A stretch of 34,228 bases of DNA, taken from Planctomycetota bacterium (GTDB taxonomy: Bacteria; Planctomycetota; Phycisphaerae; Phycisphaerales; SM1A02). The stretch spans positions 1 through 34,228 of the forward strand of contig JACNLW010000024.1 in NCBI GenBank assembly GCA_014381305.1. The letters are read 5' to 3'. Positions within the stretch are counted from its first letter, which is position 1. Each line of letters opens with the position of its first letter. Shown one piece after another: positions 6,982-15,363 of this stretch. The notes beneath the pieces are model-generated. The model had not been told where the DNA came from. It saw nothing but the letters and a program-made list of their open reading frames with translations, and searched no databases. The translations under genes and the position numbers were made by a program.

Positions 6982-8136
6982 ATGCTACTTCCAATCGGTA
7001 CAGATGTGCAATTGCGCAAACATCCATCAGTCACATACCTCCTCATTGGAGTAAACATGTTACTTTTCGCTGTTTCTTGGTCCGTAGGGCGGGTTTCTGG
7101 AGATACCAGTACGGGGGGAATGATCGGTGAGGTGCAATCAATTTTGAACGCTTGTGAGCTTTCAAATGCTCATTTTCACATTTGGTCACTCTTTACCTAT
7201 CAATTTATGCATGCCAGTTGGTGGCATGTTATTGGAAATATGATTTTCCTCCTGCCATTTGGAAAAGTCGTAGAAGATCGGCTGGGTCATTTTGGCTTTT
7301 TAGCATTGTTCCTTGGTACTGGCGCCATCGGTGGCGGTTTACATCTCATGTTCTATGACAACCCCGTGATAGGCGCAAGCGGTTCCGTCTGCGCAATTAC
7401 AGCAGCGTTTGCTGTACTCGCACCCCGTTCAAAAATCCGAATACTCTTTGTCTTCTTCCTCATCACTATTATCGAGGTTCCGGGGCTGTTGCTTGTCATC
7501 TTCCAAATCGCATTTGATGCGTTAAACTTGATTGGAAGTATCGCAGGCGCAGATGGTGGGCCGACGGCGTGGGTAGTGCACTTGGGTGGCTACGCTTCTG
7601 GATTTGTAATTGTATACCTGTTACTTGTTACAGGACTGATTGCACGCGGAGAATACGATTTGTTTCGCGTTATAACGCAAGCAAATCGTCGAAGACAGTT
7701 TCGCGCAGTAGTTTCTGATTCTCACGCACCCAAAAAAGAAATGCAAAAACCACTTTCGCAGGTACAGATTGCTCGAGCTTCAATCGCACAATCTATTGCT
7801 TCTGGGCAACACCAAGTTGCTGCAAACGAATACTTGGAAACGCTTTCTAACAATCCGCGTTTTACACTTGACTCGAAAACACGAGTTGAAGTTGCAAACA
7901 CATTACTCCGCTCTAAAAATATAGCAGAGGCAGCAACCTTGTATGAACAACATCTAAACCAAAAATCTCCTCCGGATGACGCGCCTGATGTTGCTCTATT
8001 ACTCGCGGCAAAATACGCTCGTAATTTAGATAACACGAAACGTAGCAAAAAACTACTCGATCAATTTTATGACCAATTTTCTGCTGAACACAAGAATCTT
8101 GCAGATTTATTGCGAAACGAAATGGCAAAAGCATGA
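6982..8136 (+). CDS. Rhomboid-family intramembrane serine protease with long C-terminal tail
   Basis: This 384-residue inner-membrane protein cleaves membrane-spanning substrates. The first 230 residues form a rhomboid core of about six membrane segments. The oxyanion region HASWWHVIGNMIFL comes first, then GASGS with catalytic Ser133, and HLGGYASG with catalytic His200. The rest (about 245-384) is soluble and rich in Ala, Leu and Tyr, with TPR-like helical pairs (NEYLETLSNNPRF, EAATLYEQHL). It resembles planctomycete rhomboids that carry a cytosolic tail. There is no Shine-Dalgarno, and a putative -10 box lies 7 nt upstream of the ATG. Its stop overlaps the trpF start (ATGA), so the two are co-transcribed. 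Confidence 0.88.
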   Translation: MLLPIGTDVQLRKHPSVTYLLIGVNMLLFAVSWSVGRVSGDTSTGGMIGEVQSILNACELSNAHFHIWSLFTYQFMHASWWHVIGNMIFLLPFGKVVEDRLGHFGFLALFLGTGAIGGGLHLMFYDNPVIGASGSVCAITAAFAVLAPRSKIRILFVFFLITIIEVPGLLLVIFQIAFDALNLIGSIAGADGGPTAWVVHLGGYASGFVIVYLLLVTGLIARGEYDLFRVITQANRRRQFRAVVSDSHAPKKEMQKPLSQVQIARASIAQSIASGQHQVAANEYLETLSNNPRFTLDSKTRVEVANTLLRSKNIAEAATLYEQHLNQKSPPDDAPDVALLLAAKYARNLDNTKRSKKLLDQFYDQFSAEHKNLADLLRNEMAKA

Positions 8137-8762
8137 CCTACTCTTTTCTAAATACAAAAAAACCTTCAATTAAAATCTGCGGTTTAAAAACCGAGGAAGA
8201 AGTTGATGTTGCAATTGGCGCTGGCGCTGATGCAATTGGTTTTGTTTTCGCTGAACATTCACCTCGTTTCATTGATCGTTCCCACGCAGAAAGACTGTTA
8301 CTTCAATTACCACCTGAAATTATGCCTGTTGCTGTTCTGCAAAATTATGGTGACTTGCACGATTTTTCAGATTGGCCCGGATGGGTGCAGCTCTGCGGAG
8401 ATGAAACTGAAGATATGATTTCTACATCTCCCCGCCCTGTCATCAGAGCATTGCAATGGGACAGCGAAAAAATATGTGCACTAGATCGGTCATCACACAT
8501 TGAGGCAATTCTCATCGATGGTTCAACTGGCGGACTTGGAGAAATGTTCGACCTTGATGCATTACTTGCTATCAAAGAGAAACTTTCAAAACCAATTATT
8601 GTCGCAGGTGGGCTGACACCAACCAATGTCAGGGATGTTGTGTTAAAACTTCAACCTGCGGCAGTTGATGTAAGCAGCGGCATTGAAGTAAGCCGCGGCG
8701 TAAAAGATCCAACCCTCATCTGCGAATTTATCGAAGCTGCAATTGCTTCAAGATCTACTTGA
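8133..8762 (+). CDS. trpF: Phosphoribosylanthranilate isomerase
   Basis: This enzyme carries out the Amadori rearrangement of phosphoribosylanthranilate in tryptophan synthesis. The 209-residue TIM-barrel protein shows the family start IKICGLKT with catalytic Cys16, then GADAIGFVFAEHSPR. The general-acid Asp lies in the AILIDGSTGGLG segment, and the C-terminal phosphate-binding strands are VAGGLTPTNV and VDVSSGIE. It overlaps the rhomboid gene by ATGA. Other trp genes are not next to it: trpG is 2.7 kb away on the other strand, so the pathway is dispersed. Its 3' end overlaps moaC by 15 bp in convergent orientation. Confidence 0.95.
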   Translation: MTYSFLNTKKPSIKICGLKTEEEVDVAIGAGADAIGFVFAEHSPRFIDRSHAERLLLQLPPEIMPVAVLQNYGDLHDFSDWPGWVQLCGDETEDMISTSPRPVIRALQWDSEKICALDRSSHIEAILIDGSTGGLGEMFDLDALLAIKEKLSKPIIVAGGLTPTNVRDVVLKLQPAAVDVSSGIEVSRGVKDPTLICEFIEAAIASRST

Positions 8763-9221
8763 GGGCGTTTCAGTTTTCGTTTTTTCCACCAGCTCTATAC
8801 CTTCTATATGTAAATCCTTGTCTATCGCCTTGGTCATATCCCAAAGGGTAAGTGCTGCTACAGACACCGCTGTCAAGGCTTCCATCTCGATGCCAGTTTT
8901 TGCAGTTATTGCTGCTGTTCCGGTGATTTTAAGACGGTCATCTGAAACGCGATCAAAATCTACTCCCGCAAATTCAAGGGGCAGTGGATGGCAAAGAGGA
9001 ATAAGGGATCCACAATTTTTTGCAGCTTGTATTCCTGCAATTCGCGCAACTGCCAACGCTTCTCCTTTTGGAAGATTACCGTCCATCACGGCATCAAGAG
9101 TTTCTTTTTTTGCGACAAAAAAACCTATCGCCATTGCCCTCCGATGCATAACGGGCTTTGGGGAAACGTCAACCATTGAAGCTTGGCCCTTATCATCTAT
9201 ATGTGAGAGTTGATCACGCAT
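8748..9221 (-). CDS. moaC: Cyclic pyranopterin monophosphate synthase
   Basis: MoaC acts with MoaA to make cyclic pyranopterin monophosphate for molybdenum cofactor. The 157-residue protein has the typical LSHIDDKGQASMVDVS opening, GIQAAKNCGSLIPLCHPLPL, and TGIEMEALTAVSVAALTLWD followed by MTKAID. The last two segments hold the active-site Asp and Lys. AAGGA lies about 8 nt before the ATG. It overlaps the end of the upstream amidohydrolase gene by 8 bp, so the two are probably one operon, although no functional link is obvious. No other moa genes are present in the window. Confidence 0.95.
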   Translation of the reverse strand: MRDQLSHIDDKGQASMVDVSPKPVMHRRAMAIGFFVAKKETLDAVMDGNLPKGEALAVARIAGIQAAKNCGSLIPLCHPLPLEFAGVDFDRVSDDRLKITGTAAITAKTGIEMEALTAVSVAALTLWDMTKAIDKDLHIEGIELVEKTKTETPSSRS

Positions 9222-10698
9222 GCGCTTGTTCCTTTTGAAATTGTATCACGCCAGCAACAATCGTCATACAGACTGTGGGCACTTGCGTATCCCAATCACA
9301 TTGAAGGGGATTACAACTTAAAACAGTTGCGTCTGCAAAGGAGCCAATCTGCAATTTCCCAGCCAGAGGCTCACGAAGTGATTTTGCAGCATCGGTTGTT
9401 GTCGCAACGAGTGCTTCCTTTGAGGTGAGACCGCTCCTTATTGCTACGGCCATCGCTTCAATAGGAGAATGAGGTGCAATTGGCCAATCTGAACCAAAAC
9501 TTAAGTACGACCCCGCATCAAGCATTGCCCTCCACGCATGAAGCCGATTTGCTCTGTCTTTGCCAACTGCTTGTATTGCAATTGCATCATCCGATTCCTT
9601 ATGCAATGGCTGCACGCCAAACCATTGCCCCTGCAATTTATTTGTGTCCCTCGGATCAATAAATTGCGCATGTTCAATTCTAGCAATCAAATCAGATGGT
9701 ATATGCTCAAGTGCGTTTAACGAAATCCCCACTGCCTCATCTCCAATTGCATGCACAACTGGTGCGAAACCTTCCTTCGCAACTACTTGAACCCAATCGT
9801 CAAGATCTTCTAGTAATGCATGTGCAACTAAAACACCAGAAGAATCAACATCACAGTAAGGCGCATACATCTTCGCCGTTCTAGAACCTAGCGTCCCATC
9901 AATAAATGTTTTAAAACCAGTGACGTGTACAAGTGGATCATTTGCAAAATGGTTGCAGCGATTAATATTTTCTACAGTTGGCTCATCCATGATCATTAAA
10001 CGCATTCGCACTTGCAACGAATCTCTCAAAGGAAACAAATAGTTTTCTACGTCTTGGAGTTCTTCCATCGCTCCAACTAGCGTGATTCCATCTACATGTA
10101 ATGCTCTTGCAAGTTGTTTTAGCCTGCTTGTAACCTGCTCTGCATTTGGCGATGGAACGAGCGGTGCAACAAATTCCCAGAGTGCAGTCTCTTTCACAAT
10201 TCCATATCTGCACGCATTCCCGCCAACAATGTTTTCTAGTGCAGGAAGGTCGAGAAGTTGCAGCGCAGCTGAGTTTACAATTGCCGCGTGAAAATCTGTA
10301 CGCCAACATAAAACGGGGACTTCTTGGATGCAGTCGATCCAATCAATTGTCGGGGATTCTCCTAATGTCTGCTCCGACCAACCAGAAGCGATAAGCCATT
10401 GGTCATCAGCAATTGTTTTTACACCTTGATGCAATGCTTCCTGAAACATATTCCTATCAGTACAGGTGGACAAATCCACATCACCTGCACCGCTGCTCCC
10501 GAGCATGAGATGCAAGTGTGAATCAATAAATCCCGGCGTCATTGTTTGACCATGGAGATCTACTAAAAGTGCACCTTCGGGTGCGTTTTGATCAATTGCA
10601 GAAACTTTTCCATCACTACATGTGATAGTTGAAGCAGTTGTCTCGAGCTCTGGGTCGAGGATGATAATTCCTGAATGTAAATGGATGGTTCTACTCAC
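9214..10698 (-). CDS. Amidohydrolase-superfamily metal hydrolase (YtcJ-like)
   Basis: This 494-residue protein of the amidohydrolase 3 (YtcJ/NfdA) group hydrolyses an amide or related bond of unknown substrate. I choose the GTG at 10698 because GAAGG lies 6 nt upstream. The longer ATG start at 10758 would run into the divergent lipoprotein gene. Landmarks in order are GFIDSHLHLMLGS (HxH metal site), GFKTFIDGTLGSRTA (Lys of the metal bridge), VVHAIGDEAV, RIEHAQFI, and SYLSFGSDWPIAPHSP with the catalytic Asp. A terminal GSFADATVL strand belongs to the composite beta-sandwich. It overlaps moaC by 8 bp and diverges from a lipoprotein gene. Confidence 0.88.
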   Translation of the reverse strand: MSRTIHLHSGIIILDPELETTASTITCSDGKVSAIDQNAPEGALLVDLHGQTMTPGFIDSHLHLMLGSSGAGDVDLSTCTDRNMFQEALHQGVKTIADDQWLIASGWSEQTLGESPTIDWIDCIQEVPVLCWRTDFHAAIVNSAALQLLDLPALENIVGGNACRYGIVKETALWEFVAPLVPSPNAEQVTSRLKQLARALHVDGITLVGAMEELQDVENYLFPLRDSLQVRMRLMIMDEPTVENINRCNHFANDPLVHVTGFKTFIDGTLGSRTAKMYAPYCDVDSSGVLVAHALLEDLDDWVQVVAKEGFAPVVHAIGDEAVGISLNALEHIPSDLIARIEHAQFIDPRDTNKLQGQWFGVQPLHKESDDAIAIQAVGKDRANRLHAWRAMLDAGSYLSFGSDWPIAPHSPIEAMAVAIRSGLTSKEALVATTTDAAKSLREPLAGKLQIGSFADATVLSCNPLQCDWDTQVPTVCMTIVAGVIQFQKEQAHA

Positions 10699-10764
10699 GT
10701 TGACCCTTCTATGAAGCCGAATGTTATGCTGTGCGTATCCTCTCAGATGAGGGACCATCTCGCT

Positions 10765-11445
10765 ATGCCACGCAATGAAACTTATATTTTAATTCTACTC
10801 TTGGGCACGCACTTTTTTGGCTGTGACAAAGCGCCAGAGCATACACCTGTACCTCAGGCAACTTCAGAGCAAGAACAACCCACCCAAGCACCGAGTGATG
10901 CTGCTTCGTTTTTAAATCAACAACGTGAAAAAGTTGACCACGAAGCAAAATATCAACCTAAATTTGAGATAGATCCACACTGGGTTATTTTCATTAATTT
11001 TAAATCTCCAAAACCAGATAATTGGACGTGGACCACGCCGCGATCAAATATGCGAATTGCCAATTACATACTGGCTGCAGTAGAAGAGAAAGATGAGGCA
11101 GAACTATCAATCATCCAGTTTGATAAAGGCGAAGGCGGTGAACTACACAAAAATGTAGAGCGGTGGAAGAAGCAATTTCGCTCTAGTGGTGGGGGGCCTG
11201 TGAAAGCGGTTATCACAAAAACTACAGTCGCAGACTTACCCACTACTATTATAGAAATCACAGGAGAATATATGGGCATGGGTGGTTCATGGCACAGGTA
11301 CAACCACACAATGCTCATCGCTTTAATTGAATATGAAGAAGGAAATCTCTTCTTGAAATTACTTGGGCCCAAAAACACAATTGATGCGCACAGAAACAAG
11401 TGGAATTCTTTTTTAGAGAATGTAACTTTTATCGAAGAAAATTAG
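10765..11445 (+). CDS. Putative lipoprotein of unknown function
   Basis: A 226-residue protein starting at 10765 (MPRNETYILILLLG), with GAGGGA 10 nt upstream. An in-frame ATG at 10681 would lie in the divergent gene and lacks support. The N-terminus is a lipoprotein signal ending in the lipobox LLGTHFFGC, so the mature protein would be lipid-anchored at the Cys. A low-complexity linker rich in Pro, Gln and Glu follows, then a compact domain of about 150 residues (HWVIFINFKSPKPDNWTW; LSIIQFDKGEGG; TTIIEITGEYMGMGGSWH). I do not recognise the family. The layout resembles planctomycete lipoproteins of unknown role. The 3' end overlaps trpG by 17 bp in convergent orientation. Confidence 0.75.
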   Translation: MPRNETYILILLLGTHFFGCDKAPEHTPVPQATSEQEQPTQAPSDAASFLNQQREKVDHEAKYQPKFEIDPHWVIFINFKSPKPDNWTWTTPRSNMRIANYILAAVEEKDEAELSIIQFDKGEGGELHKNVERWKKQFRSSGGGPVKAVITKTTVADLPTTIIEITGEYMGMGGSWHRYNHTMLIALIEYEEGNLFLKLLGPKNTIDAHRNKWNSFLENVTFIEEN

Positions 11446-12013
11446 CGAGCAGTTCGGGGCCAGCAACCGTCATAAAACTTTCAGGATGAAACTGCACACC
11501 TTCAAGCGGTTCACCCTCACCAGTCCAACGGATGCCCATGCAAATACCATCTGCGGTCCACGCGCTTTGCACGAAATCACCTGTAATTGTTTCGGGATCA
11601 ATCACAAGTGAGTGATAGCGTGTTGCTTCAAAACGTTGTGGCAAACCGGCAAACACTCCCTCATTGTCATGATGAATTTCTGACGTTTTGCCATGTACAG
11701 GTGTTGGATATTGCTTCACAGTCATCCCATAGAGATCTGCAATCGCTTGGTGCCCCAAGCACACACCGAGAATCGGTATCTTTCCTCGGAATTTCTCAAC
11801 CAACGAACGACAAATTCCACTCTCAGCAGGAGTGCATGGACCGGGCGACAAAAGCAACCGCTCTGGTTGCAGTGCCTCGACTTGTGCAACTGTCAATTCA
11901 TCGTTGCGAATAACTTTCATATCAGGGATCGAGCCCCGCTCCATTCCAATTTCTCCAATCCGTTGCACCAAGTTGTAGGTGAACGAATCGTAATTATCTA
12001 CAATCAACAACAT
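11429..12013 (-). CDS. trpG: Anthranilate/aminodeoxychorismate synthase glutamine amidotransferase subunit
   Basis: This class I glutamine amidotransferase supplies ammonia to the TrpE or PabB partner; one subunit often serves both. The 194-residue length is typical. It begins MLLIVDNYDSFTYNLVQ and has LLSPGPCTP. The nucleophile is Cys85 in GVCLGHQAI, and the remaining triad is His176 and Glu178 in VQFHPES. No trpE or pabB lies in the window, so whether it serves tryptophan, folate or both cannot be told. TATACT lies 6 nt upstream of the ATG and no Shine-Dalgarno is visible, which suggests a leaderless mRNA. The DUF1444 gene ends 46 bp upstream on the same strand. Confidence 0.93.
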   Translation of the reverse strand: MLLIVDNYDSFTYNLVQRIGEIGMERGSIPDMKVIRNDELTVAQVEALQPERLLLSPGPCTPAESGICRSLVEKFRGKIPILGVCLGHQAIADLYGMTVKQYPTPVHGKTSEIHHDNEGVFAGLPQRFEATRYHSLVIDPETITGDFVQSAWTADGICMGIRWTGEGEPLEGVQFHPESFMTVAGPELLANFLR

Positions 12014-12019
12014 GATGGC

Positions 12020-12025
12020 AGTATA
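12020..12025 (-). promoter_or_regulatory. Putative -10 box (TATACT) of trpG
   Basis: On the minus strand TATACT is followed by six bases and then the trpG ATG. This is the distance expected if transcription starts at the start codon. No clear -35 box is seen. Confidence 0.4.
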
Positions 12026-12059
12026 CGCGGAGTGGGAAGTCGAAACCCTTGGTCAGTTT

Positions 12060-12851
12060 TCAGGCAGCCCTTGTGCCAGCAACACCATCCTGTGTCACAA
12101 GAAAGAGATCCGTAGAGATTGGATACGGGAGCCGTTTGTAATCATGAGCCACTCGCTCTTGGAGTTTTTCAACAAGGGGCACTGGCTCGCATGAGAAAGC
12201 CATAAAGACATCTCGCGCGGGAGCGGCAACATAAAAGTTCCCTTTCAGTTCAGGTGCGAGTCGTCTCCAAAGCGAAGAAAGTAAGATCCTTGAAGCATCG
12301 TATCCGTCCTGCATATTAAAAATAGCAGCTCGTCCGCCACCGGGCGATTCAACAACTTGAATTTTTAAACTTGGCTGATACGCAGCAAGATTTTCTCTTG
12401 CATAAGAATCTAGTTCATCAACCGTAACGCCCCATCGCATCATTTGTTCTACTGTAATACTGACTGTCATTCGCGGAAGATCGATGACATATAAAATCAC
12501 CGTATCATTGACGAATGGTTGATATGCGACCTGTTCACGATCAAGTTGTTCAAAAATGGATTCTGGCTGAATGCGTGGCATAATCCGCCCTTTTGCCATT
12601 GATAATGGCAATGGCATGTGTGAAACTTCATCACCTTCAAGCAATCGATCTAGAAAATCTTCGACAATATCCACGCCTCGTTGTGGCTCACTTTGGACCA
12701 TTCGATAGAGATTTTCAAGACCCAGATGACGACCATCAAGGTAAATATCCATAGGACCTGCAAGTCGAATTTCACGGTCTGGAAAATGACGACGTAAAAT
12801 TCGAACAACTTGTTCACTAAAGGCTTCGGGTTCGCGTGGCATGTGTGTCAT
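12060..12851 (-). CDS. DUF1444 (YtpQ-like) family protein
   Basis: A 263-residue soluble protein with the layout of the DUF1444/YtpQ family. The N-terminal part contains FSEQVVRILRRHFPDR and GLENLYRMV. The centre has FVNDTVILYVIDLPRMTVSIT followed by TVDELDSYARENL, and the C-terminal part has GNFYVAAPARDVFMAFS. The biochemical role of the family is unknown; it is best known from Firmicutes. AGGA lies 9 nt before the ATG at 12851. It is upstream of trpG on the same strand with a 46-bp gap. The upstream intergenic region (12852-12996) contains a perfect 6-bp hairpin at 12892-12906 of unknown meaning. Confidence 0.75.
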   Translation of the reverse strand: MTHMPREPEAFSEQVVRILRRHFPDREIRLAGPMDIYLDGRHLGLENLYRMVQSEPQRGVDIVEDFLDRLLEGDEVSHMPLPLSMAKGRIMPRIQPESIFEQLDREQVAYQPFVNDTVILYVIDLPRMTVSITVEQMMRWGVTVDELDSYARENLAAYQPSLKIQVVESPGGGRAAIFNMQDGYDASRILLSSLWRRLAPELKGNFYVAAPARDVFMAFSCEPVPLVEKLQERVAHDYKRLPYPISTDLFLVTQDGVAGTRAA

Positions 12852-12996
12852 ATATTAAATTCCTATCGTTCGTCCCCCAATTGCAATATCGGGCGTTTAG
12901 AACGCCGCCTGAAGAGCAGACCTCCGATTTCACAAAAAAGGAAGTTTTTTGGCGGTAACTATCGGACTATCACTATCCTTTGGTACGCTATACCGC

Positions 12997-13839
12997 ATGT
13001 CAAAGTTCACATCAATCAACGGTGTCGGAATAGGGAGCGATGCGCCCCTACTCATCATTGCGGGTCCTTGCGTTCTTGAATCTAAGGAACAAGCAATGCA
13101 CATTGCATCAACCCTCCAATCTATTTGCCGAGATTGTGGCGTCGGTTTTATTTTTAAAGGCAGTTTCGATAAAGCAAATCGAACAAGTTTGCTTTCTCAT
13201 CGAGGTCCCGGCATCGACGAGGGTCTCGAAATACTACAGCATGTAAAAGAGGAACTACACGTACCGGTCACAACAGACGTACACGAAGCAGTACAAGCAA
13301 CCAAAGTTGCGAAGGTTGCAGACATTCTGCAAGTTCCTGCTTTCCTTTGCAGGCAAACTGACTTACTTGTTGCATGTGCTGAAACTGGCAAACCAGTGAA
13401 TGTTAAAAAAGGGCAGTTTATCTCGCCTGATGAAATGAAACATGTTGTACATAAACTTGGCGAATCAAATTGCACCGATGTAGTGCTCACCGAACGAGGT
13501 ACGTTCTTTGGATACAACAGACTTGTAAATGATTTCATTGGTCTTGGAGATCTGATGGACATTGGCCCTCCCGTTTGCTTTGATGTAACGCATTCAACGC
13601 AACTCCCCGGCGCTGGCAAAAATCAAACTGCAGGCAGACCCGACCGAGCAGCACTTCTTGCGCGTGCCGCAACCGCTGCCGGCGTCCCCGCCCTGTTCCT
13701 AGAATGCCACCCTGACCCAGTCAATGCTGCGTCCGATGCAAGCACAATGCAGCGACTTGACGTGATGGCTGGTTTGATTAAATCGTGCGCAGCAATCTCG
13801 CAACTCAATAATTCCACTCGTGAAGCGGTGCAATCATGA
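12997..13839 (+). CDS. kdsA: 3-deoxy-D-manno-octulosonate 8-phosphate synthase (metal-dependent type)
   Basis: This enzyme condenses phosphoenolpyruvate with arabinose 5-phosphate to give KDO 8-phosphate for lipid A core. From the ATG at 12997 it is 280 residues, the family norm; a TTG at 12949 preceded by AAGGAAG is an alternative that adds 16 residues. Landmarks are IIAGPCVLES, FKGSFDKANRTS, GPPVCFDVTHSTQLPG, LECHPDP and NAASDASTM. The Cys in GPCVLES sits where metal-independent enzymes such as E. coli KdsA have Asn. The His, Glu and Asp of the metal site are present, so this is the class II metal-dependent type. It heads an operon with mcsA, mcsB, gluQ and a DUF192 gene, away from kdsD/kdsC at 26-28 kb. 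Confidence 0.95.
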   Translation: MSKFTSINGVGIGSDAPLLIIAGPCVLESKEQAMHIASTLQSICRDCGVGFIFKGSFDKANRTSLLSHRGPGIDEGLEILQHVKEELHVPVTTDVHEAVQATKVAKVADILQVPAFLCRQTDLLVACAETGKPVNVKKGQFISPDEMKHVVHKLGESNCTDVVLTERGTFFGYNRLVNDFIGLGDLMDIGPPVCFDVTHSTQLPGAGKNQTAGRPDRAALLARAATAAGVPALFLECHPDPVNAASDASTMQRLDVMAGLIKSCAAISQLNNSTREAVQS

Positions 13840-14330
13840 CTACGTGTGACTATTGCAAGCGCCCAGCGATCTATCACGATACAAGAGTTTCAAACGGCAT
13901 CACAAAAACAGTAAGTCTTTGCGAGGACCATGCCAAAGAAGCGGGTATTGATATTGGTCCAGATGGCATTTCAATCTCACTCACCCCTGAAATGATGGGT
14001 TTTACTTTCACCCCATCAATCAGCACTTGCCCCGACTGTGGGATGGCACTTGCTGACTATAAAGAGAAAGCACTACTCGGTTGCCCCGAATGTTACGTTA
14101 CATTTAAAGAACAACTTATTCCAGTCATTGCGAACTTGCAAGAGAAACATACGCAACACGTAGGTCGATCACCCCGTAGAGCAAGCGCCGATATTGATCG
14201 TCATATTGCAATTCGAAGATTGCTCTCAGACCTTGAACGTGCAGTTACGCAGGAAGCATACGAAGAAGCAGCGGATATCCGAGACACGCTCAGAGATCTC
14301 CACCAAAAGGATGATGACAGTGCACTTTGA
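13836..14330 (+). CDS. mcsA: McsA-like protein arginine kinase activator (zinc-finger, UVR motif)
   Basis: In Bacillus, McsA is a zinc protein that activates the kinase McsB, which marks proteins for ClpCP degradation. This 164-residue protein shows two zinc modules: Cys4/Cys7 with Cys29/His32, and Cys65/Cys68 with Cys83/Cys86. The C-terminal helical UVR motif (about 125-160) reads RRLLSDLERAVTQEAYEEAA. The length and order match McsA. It overlaps kdsA by ATGA, and mcsB starts 17 nt before its stop, so the pair is translationally coupled. No ctsR or clpC is found in the window. Confidence 0.9.
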   Translation: MTTCDYCKRPAIYHDTRVSNGITKTVSLCEDHAKEAGIDIGPDGISISLTPEMMGFTFTPSISTCPDCGMALADYKEKALLGCPECYVTFKEQLIPVIANLQEKHTQHVGRSPRRASADIDRHIAIRRLLSDLERAVTQEAYEEAADIRDTLRDLHQKDDDSAL

Positions 14331-15363
14331 TCCTAATATTAACTGTCCATACGCTAGCGGAACAACTGCTTTTGGAGATGTTGTACTCAGTTCAAGAGCG
14401 AGACTCGCAAGAAATCTTGAAGGTTTTCCGTTTGTCAATAGCGCATCAGTAGGCGACTGCGAAGAAGTAGAACTCCTCCTCGCCCCTGCTTGCAACTGCG
14501 ACGATGACTTTACACTTGTTTGGGTAGATCTTCACAAACTTTCAAAAGTTGAGCGAGCTATGTGCGCAGAGCGCCATCTCATCTCGACGAACTTCGCAGA
14601 TGCAGACAACCCCCGCGGGGTAATGGTTGGACCAGAACTCGCGCGGAGCATCATGATTAACGAAGAAGATCATTTGCGTATCCAATCCATTAAGCCAGGG
14701 CTCGATTTGCTCAACGCACACAATGATGTCATGGCAATGGATCAACGTATGGAAAAGCTTGTCGCGTATGCATTCGATGAACAGCTCGGTTTCCTTACCG
14801 CTTGTCCGACGAACGTTGGAACTGGTGCACGTTTTAGTGTGATGATGCACTTGCCCGCCCTTCGAATTACAAAAGGTTTTAGACAACTCTACAATGCTTG
14901 TGAGGGGATGTCCATTGCCATCCGAGGCTACCACGGCGAAGGTTCAGAAACAATTGCAGACCTGTATCAACTCAGTAATCAAGTAACCCTTGGGTACAAT
15001 GAAGAGGATCTAAGATCGATGCTTGAAGATGAGTTCCTCCCAACTGTCATTGAAAATGAACGCAACGCGAGAATGAAAATCATTGAGAAATACGGGGCAA
15101 AACTCGACGATCGCGTTTTTAGAGCGCAAGGCATTTTAGAAAACGCAACGATTCTTCCACTCGACGAGGCGATGGATTGTTTAGGGCGAGTGCGACTTGG
15201 CGTTTCCCTAGAGCGGATAACAAATCTTGAGATCAACACGATTAACCAACTGTTTATTGACATTCAAAATGGTCATTTGCAATGGCGATATGACGGAAAT
15301 CTCAGCGAAGCCGAATTGCAAGAAAAGAGAGCCACACTTGTCAAAGAGAAATTTGCAGCGTGA
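14314..15363 (+). CDS. mcsB: Protein arginine kinase McsB
   Basis: This phosphagen-kinase-fold enzyme phosphorylates arginine residues in proteins. The start is at 14314, with AAAAGG just upstream; 14311 or a GTG at 14320 are possible. It gives 349 residues, close to Bacillus McsB. Landmarks are VLSSRARLARN (ATP-binding arginines), NEEDHLRIQS (residues 116-125, with catalytic acids), and ACPTNVGTG with the active-site Cys at about 164 (Cys167 in B. subtilis). RGYHGEGSE lies in the usual position. It overlaps mcsA by 17 bp and gluQ by GTGA. An open reading frame extending back to 14194 runs through mcsA and is rejected. Confidence 0.93.
   Translation: MTVHFDPNINCPYASGTTAFGDVVLSSRARLARNLEGFPFVNSASVGDCEEVELLLAPACNCDDDFTLVWVDLHKLSKVERAMCAERHLISTNFADADNPRGVMVGPELARSIMINEEDHLRIQSIKPGLDLLNAHNDVMAMDQRMEKLVAYAFDEQLGFLTACPTNVGTGARFSVMMHLPALRITKGFRQLYNACEGMSIAIRGYHGEGSETIADLYQLSNQVTLGYNEEDLRSMLEDEFLPTVIENERNARMKIIEKYGAKLDDRVFRAQGILENATILPLDEAMDCLGRVRLGVSLERITNLEINTINQLFIDIQNGHLQWRYDGNLSEAELQEKRATLVKEKFAA

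Noticed and set aside
12892-12906. Hairpin GGCGTT-TAG-AACGCC as terminator or riboswitch
   Set aside because: The stem is only 6 bp with no T-run after it, and it lies between divergent genes, where no terminator is needed. No riboswitch core is recognisable.
12949-12996. TTG start for kdsA
   Set aside because: AAGGAAG is well placed, but the extra 16 residues are not typical of KdsA and ATG 12997 gives the usual 280 residues. Kept only as an alternative.
14194-14313. Upstream extension of mcsB
   Set aside because: It runs through the end of mcsA in another frame. AAAAGG just before 14311-14314 and the McsB family length support the shorter start.
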